Source: Psychrobacter sp. Cmf 22.2
GTDB lineage: Bacteria; Pseudomonadota; Gammaproteobacteria; Pseudomonadales; Moraxellaceae
DNA length: 64,000 bases
Direction of reading: 5' to 3'
Assembly (NCBI RefSeq): GCF_001921745.1
Contig: NZ_MRYA01000002.1
Coordinates: 576,378-640,377, forward strand
Positions 30,162 through 39,076 of this stretch are shown here, one piece after another (positions within the stretch are counted from its first letter, which is position 1; each line of letters begins with the position of its first letter). The notes below the pieces were generated by a model. The model was not told where the DNA came from, made no database searches, and worked only from the letters and a program-made list of their open reading frames with translations. A program made the translations under genes and the position numbers.

Positions 30162-30790
30162 AATTTGCTCCTATCGCTATAGCTTGTTAATGTTGTTTAT
30201 AATAACGATAATTATTACCATTTACAATAATTGTTTTAATATTAACCGGTTTTGAGTATTTAGGTTTAAGGCATTGATATTAATACATTAGATATAAAAA
30301 AATTAGTTTACCTCTGTCACAATATAAAAAAATATATTTATATATTCGTAAATATTAATGTATTCCCGATGAACGGTGTTAAAATAGAGATAAGTGGATA
30401 TATTTATAATATTCTTGTATATCTAAATATATATTTTGTGTTATTATTGTTTTCAGTTGCTTAAATGTTTTTTATTGTTTTAGTTTGTACTTTATATGTA
30501 TATATAGACGGCCTGTTTGAAATATTCAGTGTTTGAATATTTAATGTTTGTCTGTAGCTAGACGCAGTTTGACTAGCTAAGACTAGACTGATCGTCTCTA
30601 TCAAACCCATACAATTATGCTTCAATTTTTTTACTGAATGAATGCTTTTTAATGACTCAATTAATTAGATAGTAAGTTATCGGATACTACTGGGTAATGG
30701 ATTATCTATTTTATTAACCACTTAACTTCTCTCTTATTAGGATGAATAAAATTCATAAGTAAGCGTGACAATCTATTTGGAATATACTCT
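30162..30790. other. AT-rich divergent intergenic region
   Basis: The 629 bp between bfd and the ArsR-family gene are strongly AT-rich. They include the Fur box and presumably both promoters. No reading frame or terminator is convincing. The ATA-rich stretch around 30300-30440 would be strongly bent or easily melted. Confidence 0.5.
30201..30219. promoter_or_regulatory. Fur box upstream of bfd
   Basis: The 19-bp sequence AATAACGATAATTATTACC matches the consensus GATAATGATAATCATTATC at 15 of 19 positions by hand count. It lies 40 bp upstream of the bfd start, where Fur binding would shut off bfd in iron plenty, as in other bacteria. Confidence 0.78.
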
Positions 30791-31102
30791 ATGTCTAATA
30801 ACAACTTTGCTATGCAGCCTCTTGATTTGTTTAAAGTACTGTCTGATCCAACTCGTTTGAAGTTGTTCCAGATTCTATTTAATAAAGAATCGCGCTGCGT
30901 ATGTGAATTGGTAGATCTACTTGACCAACCGCAGCCTACGGTTTCTCGTCACCTAAATCACCTAAAAAAGCTAGGAATTCTTAGCTGTTCGCGCGAAGGT
31001 ACATGGATGTGGTATGAAGTAGCGGATGACTTACCAGAATGGTGTCAAGAGATATTAGAAATTACTTATAAGACGCTTCAAAGCCAGCCAGAAGCCAGCT
31101 AA
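30791..31102 (+). CDS. arsR: ArsR-family metalloregulator (arsenic-type)
   Basis: The 103-residue winged-helix protein has the dimer-interface start FKVLSDPTRLKLFQIL, the metal-site motif CVCEL in helix 3 (ELCVCDL in the R773 ArsR), and the recognition helix QPTVSRHLNHLKKLGIL. The two cysteines of CVC plus a third Cys are typical As(III) ligands; a C-terminal Cys in PEWCQEIL may help. It represses DNA until As(III) or Sb(III) binds. No arsenic detoxification gene (arsB, arsC, acr3) is adjacent, so the target is not obvious. The ribosome site is weak. Confidence 0.85.
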   Translation: MSNNNFAMQPLDLFKVLSDPTRLKLFQILFNKESRCVCELVDLLDQPQPTVSRHLNHLKKLGILSCSREGTWMWYEVADDLPEWCQEILEITYKTLQSQPEAS

Positions 31103-31130
31103 TAGTAAAACTTTCTCTATGTATTCGGTG

Positions 31131-31173
31131 AGCATAAAAAAAGACCTATATCGTTTAGGTCTTTTTTTATGCT
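31131..31173. terminator. Strong bidirectional terminator
   Basis: AGCATAAAAAAAGACCT and its exact complement form a perfect 17-bp stem with a short loop and A/T runs. It lies between the convergent ArsR and cysA genes and can stop both transcripts. Confidence 0.92.
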
Positions 31174-31185
31174 CCATGACATTTA

Positions 31186-31908
31186 TTAGACTAAGTCTAA
31201 AAAGTCACTCACAAAAGTATTGGCTGGATGATGAATCAACTCTTCTGAGGTCCCCACCTGCTCTACATGACCATGATTCATAACCACAATCTCATCTGAC
31301 ACTGCACGAGCCTCTTCTTGATCGTGCGTCACCATAATACTGGTAATACCAAGCTCATGGTGAATATCTTTTAACCAAGTACGTAGCTCTTTACGTACTT
31401 TAGCATCAAGCGCACCAAATGGCTCATCAAGCAGTAACAACTTTGGCTTAACCGCTAAAGCGCGTGCCAGTGCAATCCGCTGACGCTGACCCCCAGAGAG
31501 CTGATGAGGATAAGCATTCGCCAGTTGTGGCAACTGTACCAAGTCTAATAGCTCCGCCACGCGCTTGTTGATATCAGTCTTACTAGGACGTTCATTCTTT
31601 GGTAATAACGTCAGTCCAAATGCTATATTATCAGCGATATTTTTATGTCGAAATAGCGCATAGTGCTGAAACATAAAGCCAATATGGCGTTTTTGTACCG
31701 GTGTGTTAGTTACATCAAGCTCATCAAAAAGTATCTGTCCAGAATCTGCATATTCAAGACCAGCAATAATACGTAGCAAAGTGGTTTTACCGCAGCCTGA
31801 GGGTCCAAGCAAAGTGGTCAATTTACCAGTAGGAACGGTAATGTTGATGTTATCCAAGGCGGTAAAGTTACCAAAATTTTTATTTACGTTACGAATTTCG
31901 ATGCTCAT
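31186..31908 (-). CDS. cysA: Sulfate/thiosulfate ABC transporter ATPase CysA, short form
   Basis: The ATPase core is complete: Walker [12 protein letters not shown], signature [16 protein letters not shown], Walker [13 protein letters not shown] and switch His in [13 protein letters not shown]. It powers CysTW import of sulfate. The protein has only 240 residues, whereas CysA is commonly 350 or more with a C-terminal TOBE-type regulatory domain. Here the chain ends SDFLDLV and a strong terminator follows 13 bp later, so no frameshifted tail exists. It is the last gene of the leftward cysTWA run, 101 bp after cysW. Confidence 0.9.
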   Translation of the reverse strand: MSIEIRNVNKNFGNFTALDNINITVPTGKLTTLLGPSGCGKTTLLRIIAGLEYADSGQILFDELDVTNTPVQKRHIGFMFQHYALFRHKNIADNIAFGLTLLPKNERPSKTDINKRVAELLDLVQLPQLANAYPHQLSGGQRQRIALARALAVKPKLLLLDEPFGALDAKVRKELRTWLKDIHHELGITSIMVTHDQEEARAVSDEIVVMNHGHVEQVGTSEELIHHPANTFVSDFLDLV

Positions 31909-32009
31909 AATGGTACCTTTGATTATATTTTTCTTATCGTGACAAATTATTTATCGGCTACAGCGTTAATCGTATTTAAGTCGGTCATTCCTTATTTAGA
32001 CCATTTTAC

Positions 32010-32960
32010 TTATATATTTCCTGAGCTGTTAGCGGTCTGTGACGCTGTGGTGTCGGTGGCACTGGCACTCACTGGTAGTTCGGGTGCACTAATCAGCCGT
32101 TCGGATTTGGCAAACTTGCGTTCTTGTAATTTGGTCATGACTTGCTGTATGAGGAGCGTTACCAAGGCAAGGGCTGCCAATAAGCTTGATAACGCAAATG
32201 CGGCAGTAAAGTTATAATCGTTATAAGCGATCTCAACCAATAGTGGCATGGTATTAGTCTCACCGCGAATATGACCCGATACCACGCTGACTGCGCCAAA
32301 CTCGCCCATCGCCCGCGCATTGGTCAAAATCAAGCCATAAAGTAAGGCCCATTTGATATTTGGCAAGGTGACATGCCAAAAAGTCTGCCAACCACTCGCG
32401 CCTAAAGTAAGCGCGGCTTGCTCTTCACTATCGCCTTGCGTCTGCATGAGCGGTATCAGCTCACGCGCGACAAATGGAAAGGTGACAAACAACGTCGCTA
32501 ATACAATACCAGGAACAGCATAAATTACCTGAAAACCCATGCCCTCAAGCCAGCCGCCAACGGTAGAGTTCAGACCAAATAACAACACAAACATCAAACC
32601 TGCTACTACAGGCGATACCGAAAACGGCAAATCAAGCAAGGTGGTGACCAGCTGTTTGCCTTTAAATTGATAACGCGTGACCAGCCAAGCAATCGCAATA
32701 CCCATGACCATATTGATCGGTAACACGATACCAGCGGTGATCAATGTTAGCTTGATCGCTTGTAAGGCTTCTGGATCCACGAGCGAGGCGATATAGAGCT
32801 GCCAGCCATTCTTAAAAGCTTCATAAAACACTGCCAGTAGTGGTATGACTAACATGACGATCATAAATAAAACAGCAACAGCAATAAAGGTGCGCCGTAT
32901 CCAAGGAGTGTCTTTGGTTGCAGGATTGCTCTGATAATCATAGCTATTAGATATTTGCAT
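32010..32960 (-). CDS. cysW: Sulfate ABC transporter permease CysW
   Basis: The start at 32960 lies 1 bp past the cysT stop, with GGGAGC upstream inside cysT, so the two are translationally coupled; an earlier in-frame ATG is less likely. The 316-residue membrane protein has about six helices, the EAA-type loop GASGWQTFWHVTLPNIKWALLYG, and GEFGAVSVVSGHIRGETNTMPLLVE, characteristic of CysW. It pairs with CysT to form the inner-membrane channel. The C-terminal end is an extra low-complexity tail rich in Ser, Thr and Ala. Confidence 0.92.
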   Translation of the reverse strand: MQISNSYDYQSNPATKDTPWIRRTFIAVAVLFMIVMLVIPLLAVFYEAFKNGWQLYIASLVDPEALQAIKLTLITAGIVLPINMVMGIAIAWLVTRYQFKGKQLVTTLLDLPFSVSPVVAGLMFVLLFGLNSTVGGWLEGMGFQVIYAVPGIVLATLFVTFPFVARELIPLMQTQGDSEEQAALTLGASGWQTFWHVTLPNIKWALLYGLILTNARAMGEFGAVSVVSGHIRGETNTMPLLVEIAYNDYNFTAAFALSSLLAALALVTLLIQQVMTKLQERKFAKSERLISAPELPVSASATDTTASQTANSSGNI

Positions 32961-32961
32961 G

Positions 32962-33846
32962 TTAGCGAGCTCCCACACGGCGCGACAGTTTCCACTGAGC
33001 AATATTGATGGTTAATAAAATCACAAATGAGATCAGTAGCATAAATAATGCAACGGCTGATGCGCCTTGCACATCAAATTGCTCAAGCTTACTGATAATG
33101 ATGAGTGGTAAAATCTCAGATTGCATAGGGATATTACCCGCAATAAAAATCACTGAACCATACTCGCCAGTAGCACGCGCAAACATCATGCCAGCACCCA
33201 TCAGCAGTGCTGGTAGTAGCTCCGGTAAAATAACTTTGCGAAAGGTCGTTAAGCGATTGGCACCCAATACCGCAGCAGCTTCTTCAAACTCAACAGACAG
33301 CTCCGCCAATACCGGCTGCACCGCCCGGACAATAAACGGAAAACTCACTACCACTAAAGCCAGCCAAATACCTAATGGGGTAAAAGCGACTTGGATATCG
33401 AACTTGGCAAACCACTGGCCAATTAAACCATTAGGTGCATAAAGTGTGGCAAGTGAGATACCAGTGACTGCGGTCGGCAGCGCAAATGGCAAATCAACCA
33501 AGGCGTTAATCATTGACTTGCCCCAAAATTCATAACGAACAAGTACCCACGCAACTAGCGTACCAAACACCATGTTGGTAAGCATGGCCAAAAACGACAT
33601 CCATAAACTTAGCTTGATAGCAGCTGTCACTTGTGGTTGACTAATGGTCTCCCAAAACCCTGTCCAGCCCATCTGTGTCGTGGTGTAGGCCATCATCGCA
33701 AACGGTAGGACTACCAATAACGACAAGCTAAAGACCGTGATGCCCATGCTCAGACCAAACCCTGGCAACACGTTGCGCTGACGTAAACGGGTCAACCAAC
33801 CTTTTTTATGAAGGGATTTATTGGCAGAAGATGTTTTTGCATTCAT
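32962..33846 (-). CDS. cysT: Sulfate ABC transporter permease CysT (CysU)
   Basis: The 294-residue membrane protein shows the CysT pattern: an N-terminal LPGFGLSMGITVFSLSLLVVLP helix, LVDLPFALPTAVTGISLATLYAPNG, the EAA loop EEAAAVLGANRLTTFRKVILPEL, and the GEYGSVIFIAGNIPMQSEILPLI segment. About six helices are expected. It makes the channel with CysW and receives sulfate from the periplasmic binding protein. It precedes cysW by 1 bp and follows the first sulfate-binding-protein gene by about 240 bp. Confidence 0.93.
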   Translation of the reverse strand: MNAKTSSANKSLHKKGWLTRLRQRNVLPGFGLSMGITVFSLSLLVVLPFAMMAYTTTQMGWTGFWETISQPQVTAAIKLSLWMSFLAMLTNMVFGTLVAWVLVRYEFWGKSMINALVDLPFALPTAVTGISLATLYAPNGLIGQWFAKFDIQVAFTPLGIWLALVVVSFPFIVRAVQPVLAELSVEFEEAAAVLGANRLTTFRKVILPELLPALLMGAGMMFARATGEYGSVIFIAGNIPMQSEILPLIIISKLEQFDVQGASAVALFMLLISFVILLTINIAQWKLSRRVGAR

Positions 33847-34090
33847 AGTGATGTCCTATTGCCTAACGTCAGTACTAGTTCAGAGCTTGGTTTGATACTT
33901 AATTCGGTACTTAGCAATGATATTTAGAGTGCCGACCACGTTGTATCGACTGTATTATTAGCTTGCTTACGGTACAAAGGACATAGCGCAGGTGGCCATG
34001 TCCTTTATATGGTTGGACGCTACTTGTCAAATTACCTTATGAGAAGCTATCGTACTTTTTAAGCAGCTCTATTACATTCGTACCAGCTAT

Positions 34091-35194
34091 TTACTGTGGG
34101 GCATTAATAGCTAATTGATCGAATACACCGCCATCACTGAAGTAAGTACCCATAATCTCATCCCAAGTGCCAAAAGCATCATTTGGGCGGAAAGTTTCAA
34201 CTGGTGGTAGTTTGTCACCGTTTTTATCAAGGACACTTTTGACGCTAGGACGTAAGTAAAGGTCAGCGGCCAATTGCTGAGCTGGCTCACTCCATAGGTA
34301 ATCAAGATACGCTTTTGCCGCGTCCGTAGTACCTTTTTTATCCGTCACTGCCTTAACAATAGCAACAGGACTTTCTGATTTAATAGAGTATTTAGGGTAA
34401 ACGATATCTACTTGACCAGCGCCAAAATCAGTCGCGGCCAAGTTGGCTTCGTTTTCAAAGGTGACCAAGACATCGCCAATACCGCGTTGAACAAAGGTCG
34501 TCGTTGCAGCACGTCCACCGTTTTCATAGACTTTGACATTTTTTAGCATGTCTTTAACATAGTTTTTGGCCTTGTCTTCTTGGTTATCAAAAGCATGTAA
34601 ACCATAACCGTAAGCACCTAAAAATGCATAGCGACCATTACCTGTGACTTTTGGGTTGGCCATGACGATCTCAATGCCATCTTTGGTTAAGTCTTCCCAA
34701 TCGCTGATACCTTTTGGATTGTCTTTACGTACCAAAAATACAATGGTACTGGTAAAAGGCACGGCGTTATCAGGAAACTGAGATTCCCAGTCTGCTTCAA
34801 CCAAGCCTTTTTTCTCTAGTAGCTCGATATCTGAGCCTTGGTTCATGGTAGCGACATCTGCTTGCAGACCGTTGGCCACAGACAATGCTTGTTTACTTGA
34901 GCCACCATGTGACTGTTTGATTAGAATATTACTGTCTGGATGCTCGCTTTTATAGTGCTCAACGAATAGTGGGTTGTAGTCTTTATAATAGTCACGTGCC
35001 ACATCATAAGAGACGTTTAGCAGCTCGATGTTCTGCCCTTCTGATGTCGCCGCTGTACCCTCTGTAGTCGCCGTACTATCTGCCTGCTCATTATTACTAC
35101 AGCCAGCGATTCCAAGTGTGAGCGCAACGCCTGCAATACTTAATACGCTAAGTGCTTTACTTTTTTGTTGATAGCCTGCCGCGTAAGATGTCAT
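34091..35194 (-). CDS. Sulfate-binding lipoprotein, copy 1
   Basis: The start at 35194 has a TGAGG site and yields a lipoprotein signal with lipobox GIAGC (about residue 33), so this binding protein is membrane-anchored. The mature part is a type II periplasmic binding protein of the Sbp family: LLNVSYDVARDYYKDYN, HGGSSKQALSVANGLQADV, GNGRYAFLGAYGYG and TEGT-rich linker near the N-terminus. It captures sulfate or thiosulfate for CysTWA. It lies upstream of cysT and downstream of a close paralogue at 35458-36609. An earlier in-frame start would add about 61 non-signal residues and is rejected. Confidence 0.92.
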   Translation of the reverse strand: MTSYAAGYQQKSKALSVLSIAGVALTLGIAGCSNNEQADSTATTEGTAATSEGQNIELLNVSYDVARDYYKDYNPLFVEHYKSEHPDSNILIKQSHGGSSKQALSVANGLQADVATMNQGSDIELLEKKGLVEADWESQFPDNAVPFTSTIVFLVRKDNPKGISDWEDLTKDGIEIVMANPKVTGNGRYAFLGAYGYGLHAFDNQEDKAKNYVKDMLKNVKVYENGGRAATTTFVQRGIGDVLVTFENEANLAATDFGAGQVDIVYPKYSIKSESPVAIVKAVTDKKGTTDAAKAYLDYLWSEPAQQLAADLYLRPSVKSVLDKNGDKLPPVETFRPNDAFGTWDEIMGTYFSDGGVFDQLAINAPQ

Positions 35195-35457
35195 AAATGC
35201 CTCAAAAATGTTTGTTATGTAATGCAAGTATGCTAACAGTGCTAGCTTATTATGTTTAATGACTAATATGCGTATGTTATTGCCAAAATGGAATAATAAA
35301 GAAAGAACATTAAACTTATTAAGCATTTGGTAAAATTCTGTTGAGGACATTCTAAGTAGAGAGTCAAAGACAGTCATTTTTGGTAGAAACTCTTAACTGA
35401 TTTTTGCCTAAAAACTGGCAAGCAAATGCGTTAGCAAGTTGCGCGCGACTTAAAACA

Positions 35458-36609
35458 TCATTGCTCTGCCTGTGCCAACTGATCAAAAATTCCACCATCG
35501 ACAAAGAAATTATCCATAATTTGCTCCCATGACCCAAAGACAGTTATTGGCTCAAAAGTATTGATATCAGGTAGCGTACCTTTATGCGCGGAAAGAACGG
35601 CTTTATCACTGGGGCGTAGATACATCTGCGCCATTAACTCCTGTGCAGGCTTATCCCATAAACCTTTTAGGTAAGTATTTGCTGCATCTGCATTACCATT
35701 TTTTTCAGTAACAGTATCGACCACGGCGACTGGATTATTAATGGTAATAGAGTAGCTTGGATAAATGAGCTCAGTCTGACCTTTAGCGTATTTTTTGGTG
35801 ACTAAATGTGCCTCATTTTCAGTCGTGATGAGTACGTCCCCTAGCCCGCGCTGGGTAAAACTGGTCGTTGCGGCACGGGCGCCATTGTCATAAGTGACGA
35901 CGTTTGCTAGTAACTTTTTAATAAAGTCATCGGTTTTGGCAGAGCTTTGTACGCTTTCTTTAAAATGATTAAGTCCATACCCATACGCCCCTAAAAAGGC
36001 ATAACGCGCGGTGCCACTCGTTTTAGGGTTTGGCATAACTACATCAACATCATTACGCGCCAGATCCTGCCAATCTTGAATATTTTTTGGATTGCCATCG
36101 CGCACCAATAACACCATGGTACTGGTATAAGGTATGGCATTGTTTGGTAATGCTTGCTGCCAATTGGCGCCCACCAAGCCTTTTTCCACCAGTAGGTTCA
36201 TATCAGTTGCTTGGTTTAGAGTCACTACATCCGCTTGTAAGCCATTAGCGACAGACAGTGCTTGTTTGCTAGAGCCACCGTGCGATTGGTTAATACTCAC
36301 TTTGCTGCTTGGATGCTCAACTTGATAAGCGCTACTAAATAGTGTGTTGTATTCTTTATAAAAATCGCGTGATACATCATAAGAGACATTCAAAAGACTA
36401 ATGTTTTTCGCATCGCCCGCTGCTTGTTCTGCATCGTTTTGAGTGGCCTGTGTCGGGCTACAGCCTGTCATTAGTATCAGCGCTGTAAATGCGCTACCTA
36501 TCATTAAAGTACGCGGTAACATATTTTTCTGGGCGTGTCTTACATTGTGCTTGCTACGAGGCGATGAGGCGTTAGATAAGGCGTTAATAGTTTCGGTAAT
36601 CAGTTGCAT
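35458..36609 (-). CDS. Sulfate-binding lipoprotein, copy 2
   Basis: This 383-residue protein is a paralogue of copy 1, with the same landmarks: LLNVSYDVSRDFYKEYN, HGGSSKQALSVANGLQADV and GTARYAFLGAYGYG. The lipobox is LMTGC. The first ATG (36609, AGAGAAC upstream) places the signal about 30 residues into the chain; an internal ATG 29 codons later would give a normal lipoprotein signal, so the start is uncertain. Two tandem binding proteins may differ in ligand (for instance sulfate, thiosulfate or molybdate) or in affinity, feeding the same CysTWA. Confidence 0.9.
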   Translation of the reverse strand: MQLITETINALSNASSPRSKHNVRHAQKNMLPRTLMIGSAFTALILMTGCSPTQATQNDAEQAAGDAKNISLLNVSYDVSRDFYKEYNTLFSSAYQVEHPSSKVSINQSHGGSSKQALSVANGLQADVVTLNQATDMNLLVEKGLVGANWQQALPNNAIPYTSTMVLLVRDGNPKNIQDWQDLARNDVDVVMPNPKTSGTARYAFLGAYGYGLNHFKESVQSSAKTDDFIKKLLANVVTYDNGARAATTSFTQRGLGDVLITTENEAHLVTKKYAKGQTELIYPSYSITINNPVAVVDTVTEKNGNADAANTYLKGLWDKPAQELMAQMYLRPSDKAVLSAHKGTLPDINTFEPITVFGSWEQIMDNFFVDGGIFDQLAQAEQ

Positions 36610-36940
36610 GATAGTTCTCTGCAGAATTGGAGTATTGGATAAAGGTTTATTTTTATTAAAGTATTAAGTGCAGCAGATATTGAGATGAATTATGTGAGGA
36701 TCGAAGCTATGCTAGCAGCTTGTTTGTTGAGCGCTTAGTGACAATTAGGCTTATCGAGTGATGAACTTGGCATAAGTACCTATCCATTACTCTATAGCTG
36801 GCAAGTTTACGTAACGTTTATCCTATAAGGCGATAAGAGAGTTCTGTCCTAGACTGTGGCATACTCTAAACATTTAGCGGATAGTCATGGCTTACCATAC
36901 ATTCTGCCTACCATTCATTAGCGTCAAAGGAGGCTCTTTT
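36610..36940. other. Divergent intergenic region
   Basis: The 331 bp between the second sulfate-binding gene and the + strand lipoprotein gene must carry both promoters. I see no CysB-type site clearly enough to call and no other gene. Confidence 0.45.
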
Positions 36941-37468
36941 ATGATTAAATATCAACACCGCCACGCATCCCCTTCTATTGCGATAATACTTTTCGCGACC
37001 ACTGCCCTCACTACCTTGACAGGTTGTAGCTATAATAATGATTTGATCGTTGATAGTACGGCAAAGAGTGCTACTGTTATTCAAACGCCTGCTATACAAA
37101 AGGTCGTTGGTGATTATGCGTCCTCAGGTTATGACAAACGGGCGCAAGGTAGTGATTGGGTGGGAGTCATGGTACGGACAGATGATGCAGATAACAGCGA
37201 CCAGATTAATATAAAAGTACGTGCTCGTAGCGATGTAAAAAAACCGACCTGCCATTTTGATGGTCAGGCGACCTTGATGGGTCAAGATAAAGCGCACGGC
37301 GTTATTTTTCAAACGACCGTTAACGACAGTATGGCTTTTTTTCAATTCAAAGATGGCAAGCTAACTATTGATAGTCAAGATAAGTACGCACTCAATCAGT
37401 TTTGTTCTGGCGGCGGTACGCTAGTTGGCGACTATCAGAAGCTTCAAAGCAATTTAGAGCTAACCTAA
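36941..37468 (+). CDS. Hypothetical lipoprotein
   Basis: The start at 36941 is fixed by a strong AAAGGAGG ribosome site 8 bp upstream. The 175-residue protein has a lipobox LTGC at about residue 29. The mature domain contains GYDKRAQGSDWVGVMVRTDD, two Cys that could form a disulfide, and a short VNDSMAFFQFKDGKLTI strand. No family comes to mind. It is flanked by sulfate genes but nothing in the sequence ties it to sulfate. A terminator follows directly. Confidence 0.75.
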   Translation: MIKYQHRHASPSIAIILFATTALTTLTGCSYNNDLIVDSTAKSATVIQTPAIQKVVGDYASSGYDKRAQGSDWVGVMVRTDDADNSDQINIKVRARSDVKKPTCHFDGQATLMGQDKAHGVIFQTTVNDSMAFFQFKDGKLTIDSQDKYALNQFCSGGGTLVGDYQKLQSNLELT

Positions 37469-37516
37469 ACTCATTATTAACTCATTATTTTTGACTGCTA
37501 AACTTGAATTATTAAT

Positions 37517-37554
37517 AAAAAAAGGTGTCAGACGTTAAATCTGGCACCTTTTTT
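37517..37554 (+). terminator. Hairpin terminator, bidirectional
   Basis: AAAAAAGGTGTCAGA pairs with TCTGGCACCTTTTTT (one G-T wobble) between the convergent lipoprotein and sat genes. A/T runs on both sides allow termination of either transcript. Confidence 0.88.
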
Positions 37555-37584
37555 ATCTAGCAATTTTATAAACTATAAAACACC

Positions 37585-38838
37585 CTATACGGCAGATGCA
37601 CCAGTTAACTTCACCTCAGCACGGTCATCGATAGCGATACCGGCATAATAATTACGTAAAATCTGCAATACTTCAGGACGGCTAAAGTTGTCTGGTACCT
37701 CAAGGTCTTCTGATAGCGCTTTACGCAACTTAGTACCTGATACTTTCACATGCTCAGACGCTTCATGCGGGCAGGTTTTATCAGAAGCCATGGCATTACA
37801 AGCATTACACCAAAACGTCCAACCGATCTTTAGCGGCTGAGTAATTAGGTCGTCTTTACCAACATATTCAAAGATAGTCTGTGCGTCAAAGGCGCCATAA
37901 TAATCACCGACACCCGCATGATCACGACCAACAATCAGATGGCTACAGCCGTAGTTTTGACGGAATACCGCATGTAGTAGTGCCTCGCGCGGCCCAGCAT
38001 AGCGCATATCTAGCGGATAACCTGCCTGAATAACGGTATCTTGCTTAAAGTAATTATCAATTAAGGTTTTGATGGCCTCTTGGCGAACGTCAGCTGGGAT
38101 ATCACCTGGCTTTAATGCCCCTAGCAATGAATGAATCAAGACTCCATCGCAGATTTCAATGGCAATCTTGGCAAGATACTCGTGCGAGCGGTGCATTGGA
38201 TTACGCGTTTGGAAGGCGGCGACTGTCTTCCACCCTTTGGCATCCAAAATAGCGCGAGTCTCGCTAGGGGTTTTATAAATCTCTGGATATAAGGTTGGGA
38301 ACTCGCCTTCGCTTAGCACTTCGACGCTACCTGCAATGTTTACTTCACCTTGGTTAAGTACTTGCTGCACGCCCGGATGCTCAGAATCCGTGGTGGTAAA
38401 GACTTGCTGACACTCATGTTCTTTATCGATGGTATAGGTCTCTTCTACCGTTAAGATACCCATAATTTCGCCATCTTGTGCCACTAACGCGACCTTATCA
38501 CCTTGATTTAGGCTGTCGGCAGTTTCTTTTGGCGCTGATAAAGTGATGGGAATCGGCCAAAACAAGCCAGCGTTGTCGCCACTTTGCAGACGCATATCAT
38601 CAACCACCCCTTGCCAATTCGCTTGATTCATAAAACCATTTAGCGGCGTAAATCCGCCAATACCCAGCATAATCAAATCGCCACGCTCACGTGAGCTTAG
38701 GGTAATCGTCGGCAAGCTGCTGGCAAGTTGCAACGCTTGCTTGCGGGCATCATCCTTTAATAGTAACGGTTTAAGATCCTTGCTGCCATGTGGTGGCACG
38801 AGCTTTGATAGTTGTTGATTAGCAGTAGTAGATGTCAT
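37585..38838 (-). CDS. sat: ATP sulfurylase (sulfate adenylyltransferase, Sat type)
   Basis: The 417-residue protein is the homo-oligomeric Sat type, not CysDN. It has an N-terminal PUA-like domain ([20 protein letters not shown]) and a catalytic domain with [13 protein letters not shown] and [13 protein letters not shown] four-Cys zinc-site-like cluster, [14 protein letters not shown], is present. It converts sulfate and ATP to adenosine phosphosulfate (APS) plus pyrophosphate. It diverges from cysI with 238 bp between starts, and its transcript ends near the terminator shared with the lipoprotein gene. Confidence 0.95.
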   Translation of the reverse strand: MTSTTANQQLSKLVPPHGSKDLKPLLLKDDARKQALQLASSLPTITLSSRERGDLIMLGIGGFTPLNGFMNQANWQGVVDDMRLQSGDNAGLFWPIPITLSAPKETADSLNQGDKVALVAQDGEIMGILTVEETYTIDKEHECQQVFTTTDSEHPGVQQVLNQGEVNIAGSVEVLSEGEFPTLYPEIYKTPSETRAILDAKGWKTVAAFQTRNPMHRSHEYLAKIAIEICDGVLIHSLLGALKPGDIPADVRQEAIKTLIDNYFKQDTVIQAGYPLDMRYAGPREALLHAVFRQNYGCSHLIVGRDHAGVGDYYGAFDAQTIFEYVGKDDLITQPLKIGWTFWCNACNAMASDKTCPHEASEHVKVSGTKLRKALSEDLEVPDNFSRPEVLQILRNYYAGIAIDDRAEVKLTGASAV

Positions 38839-39076
38839 TTTTTAAAACCTTTATAGGTGGTGATAAATTGAATAAACATAGGCTACCTAACTTTCTTTAT
38901 GAAAATTTATGCTGACTTTGGATATGGATATGTCTTAAAGGAATTTATGTTTATAGACGCAAACTTATATGATGGTGCAATTACGGTGTATACACTGCGA
39001 CTAGCCATAATATTTAGCGCACGCGAATCATTTCCGTTGCGGCTTTAAAGACTAAAAACAACATTGAGATTACGTC

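Noticed and set aside
31186..31908. CysA frameshift hiding a longer C-terminus
   Set aside because: A strong terminator begins 13 bp after the stop, leaving no room for a lost domain.
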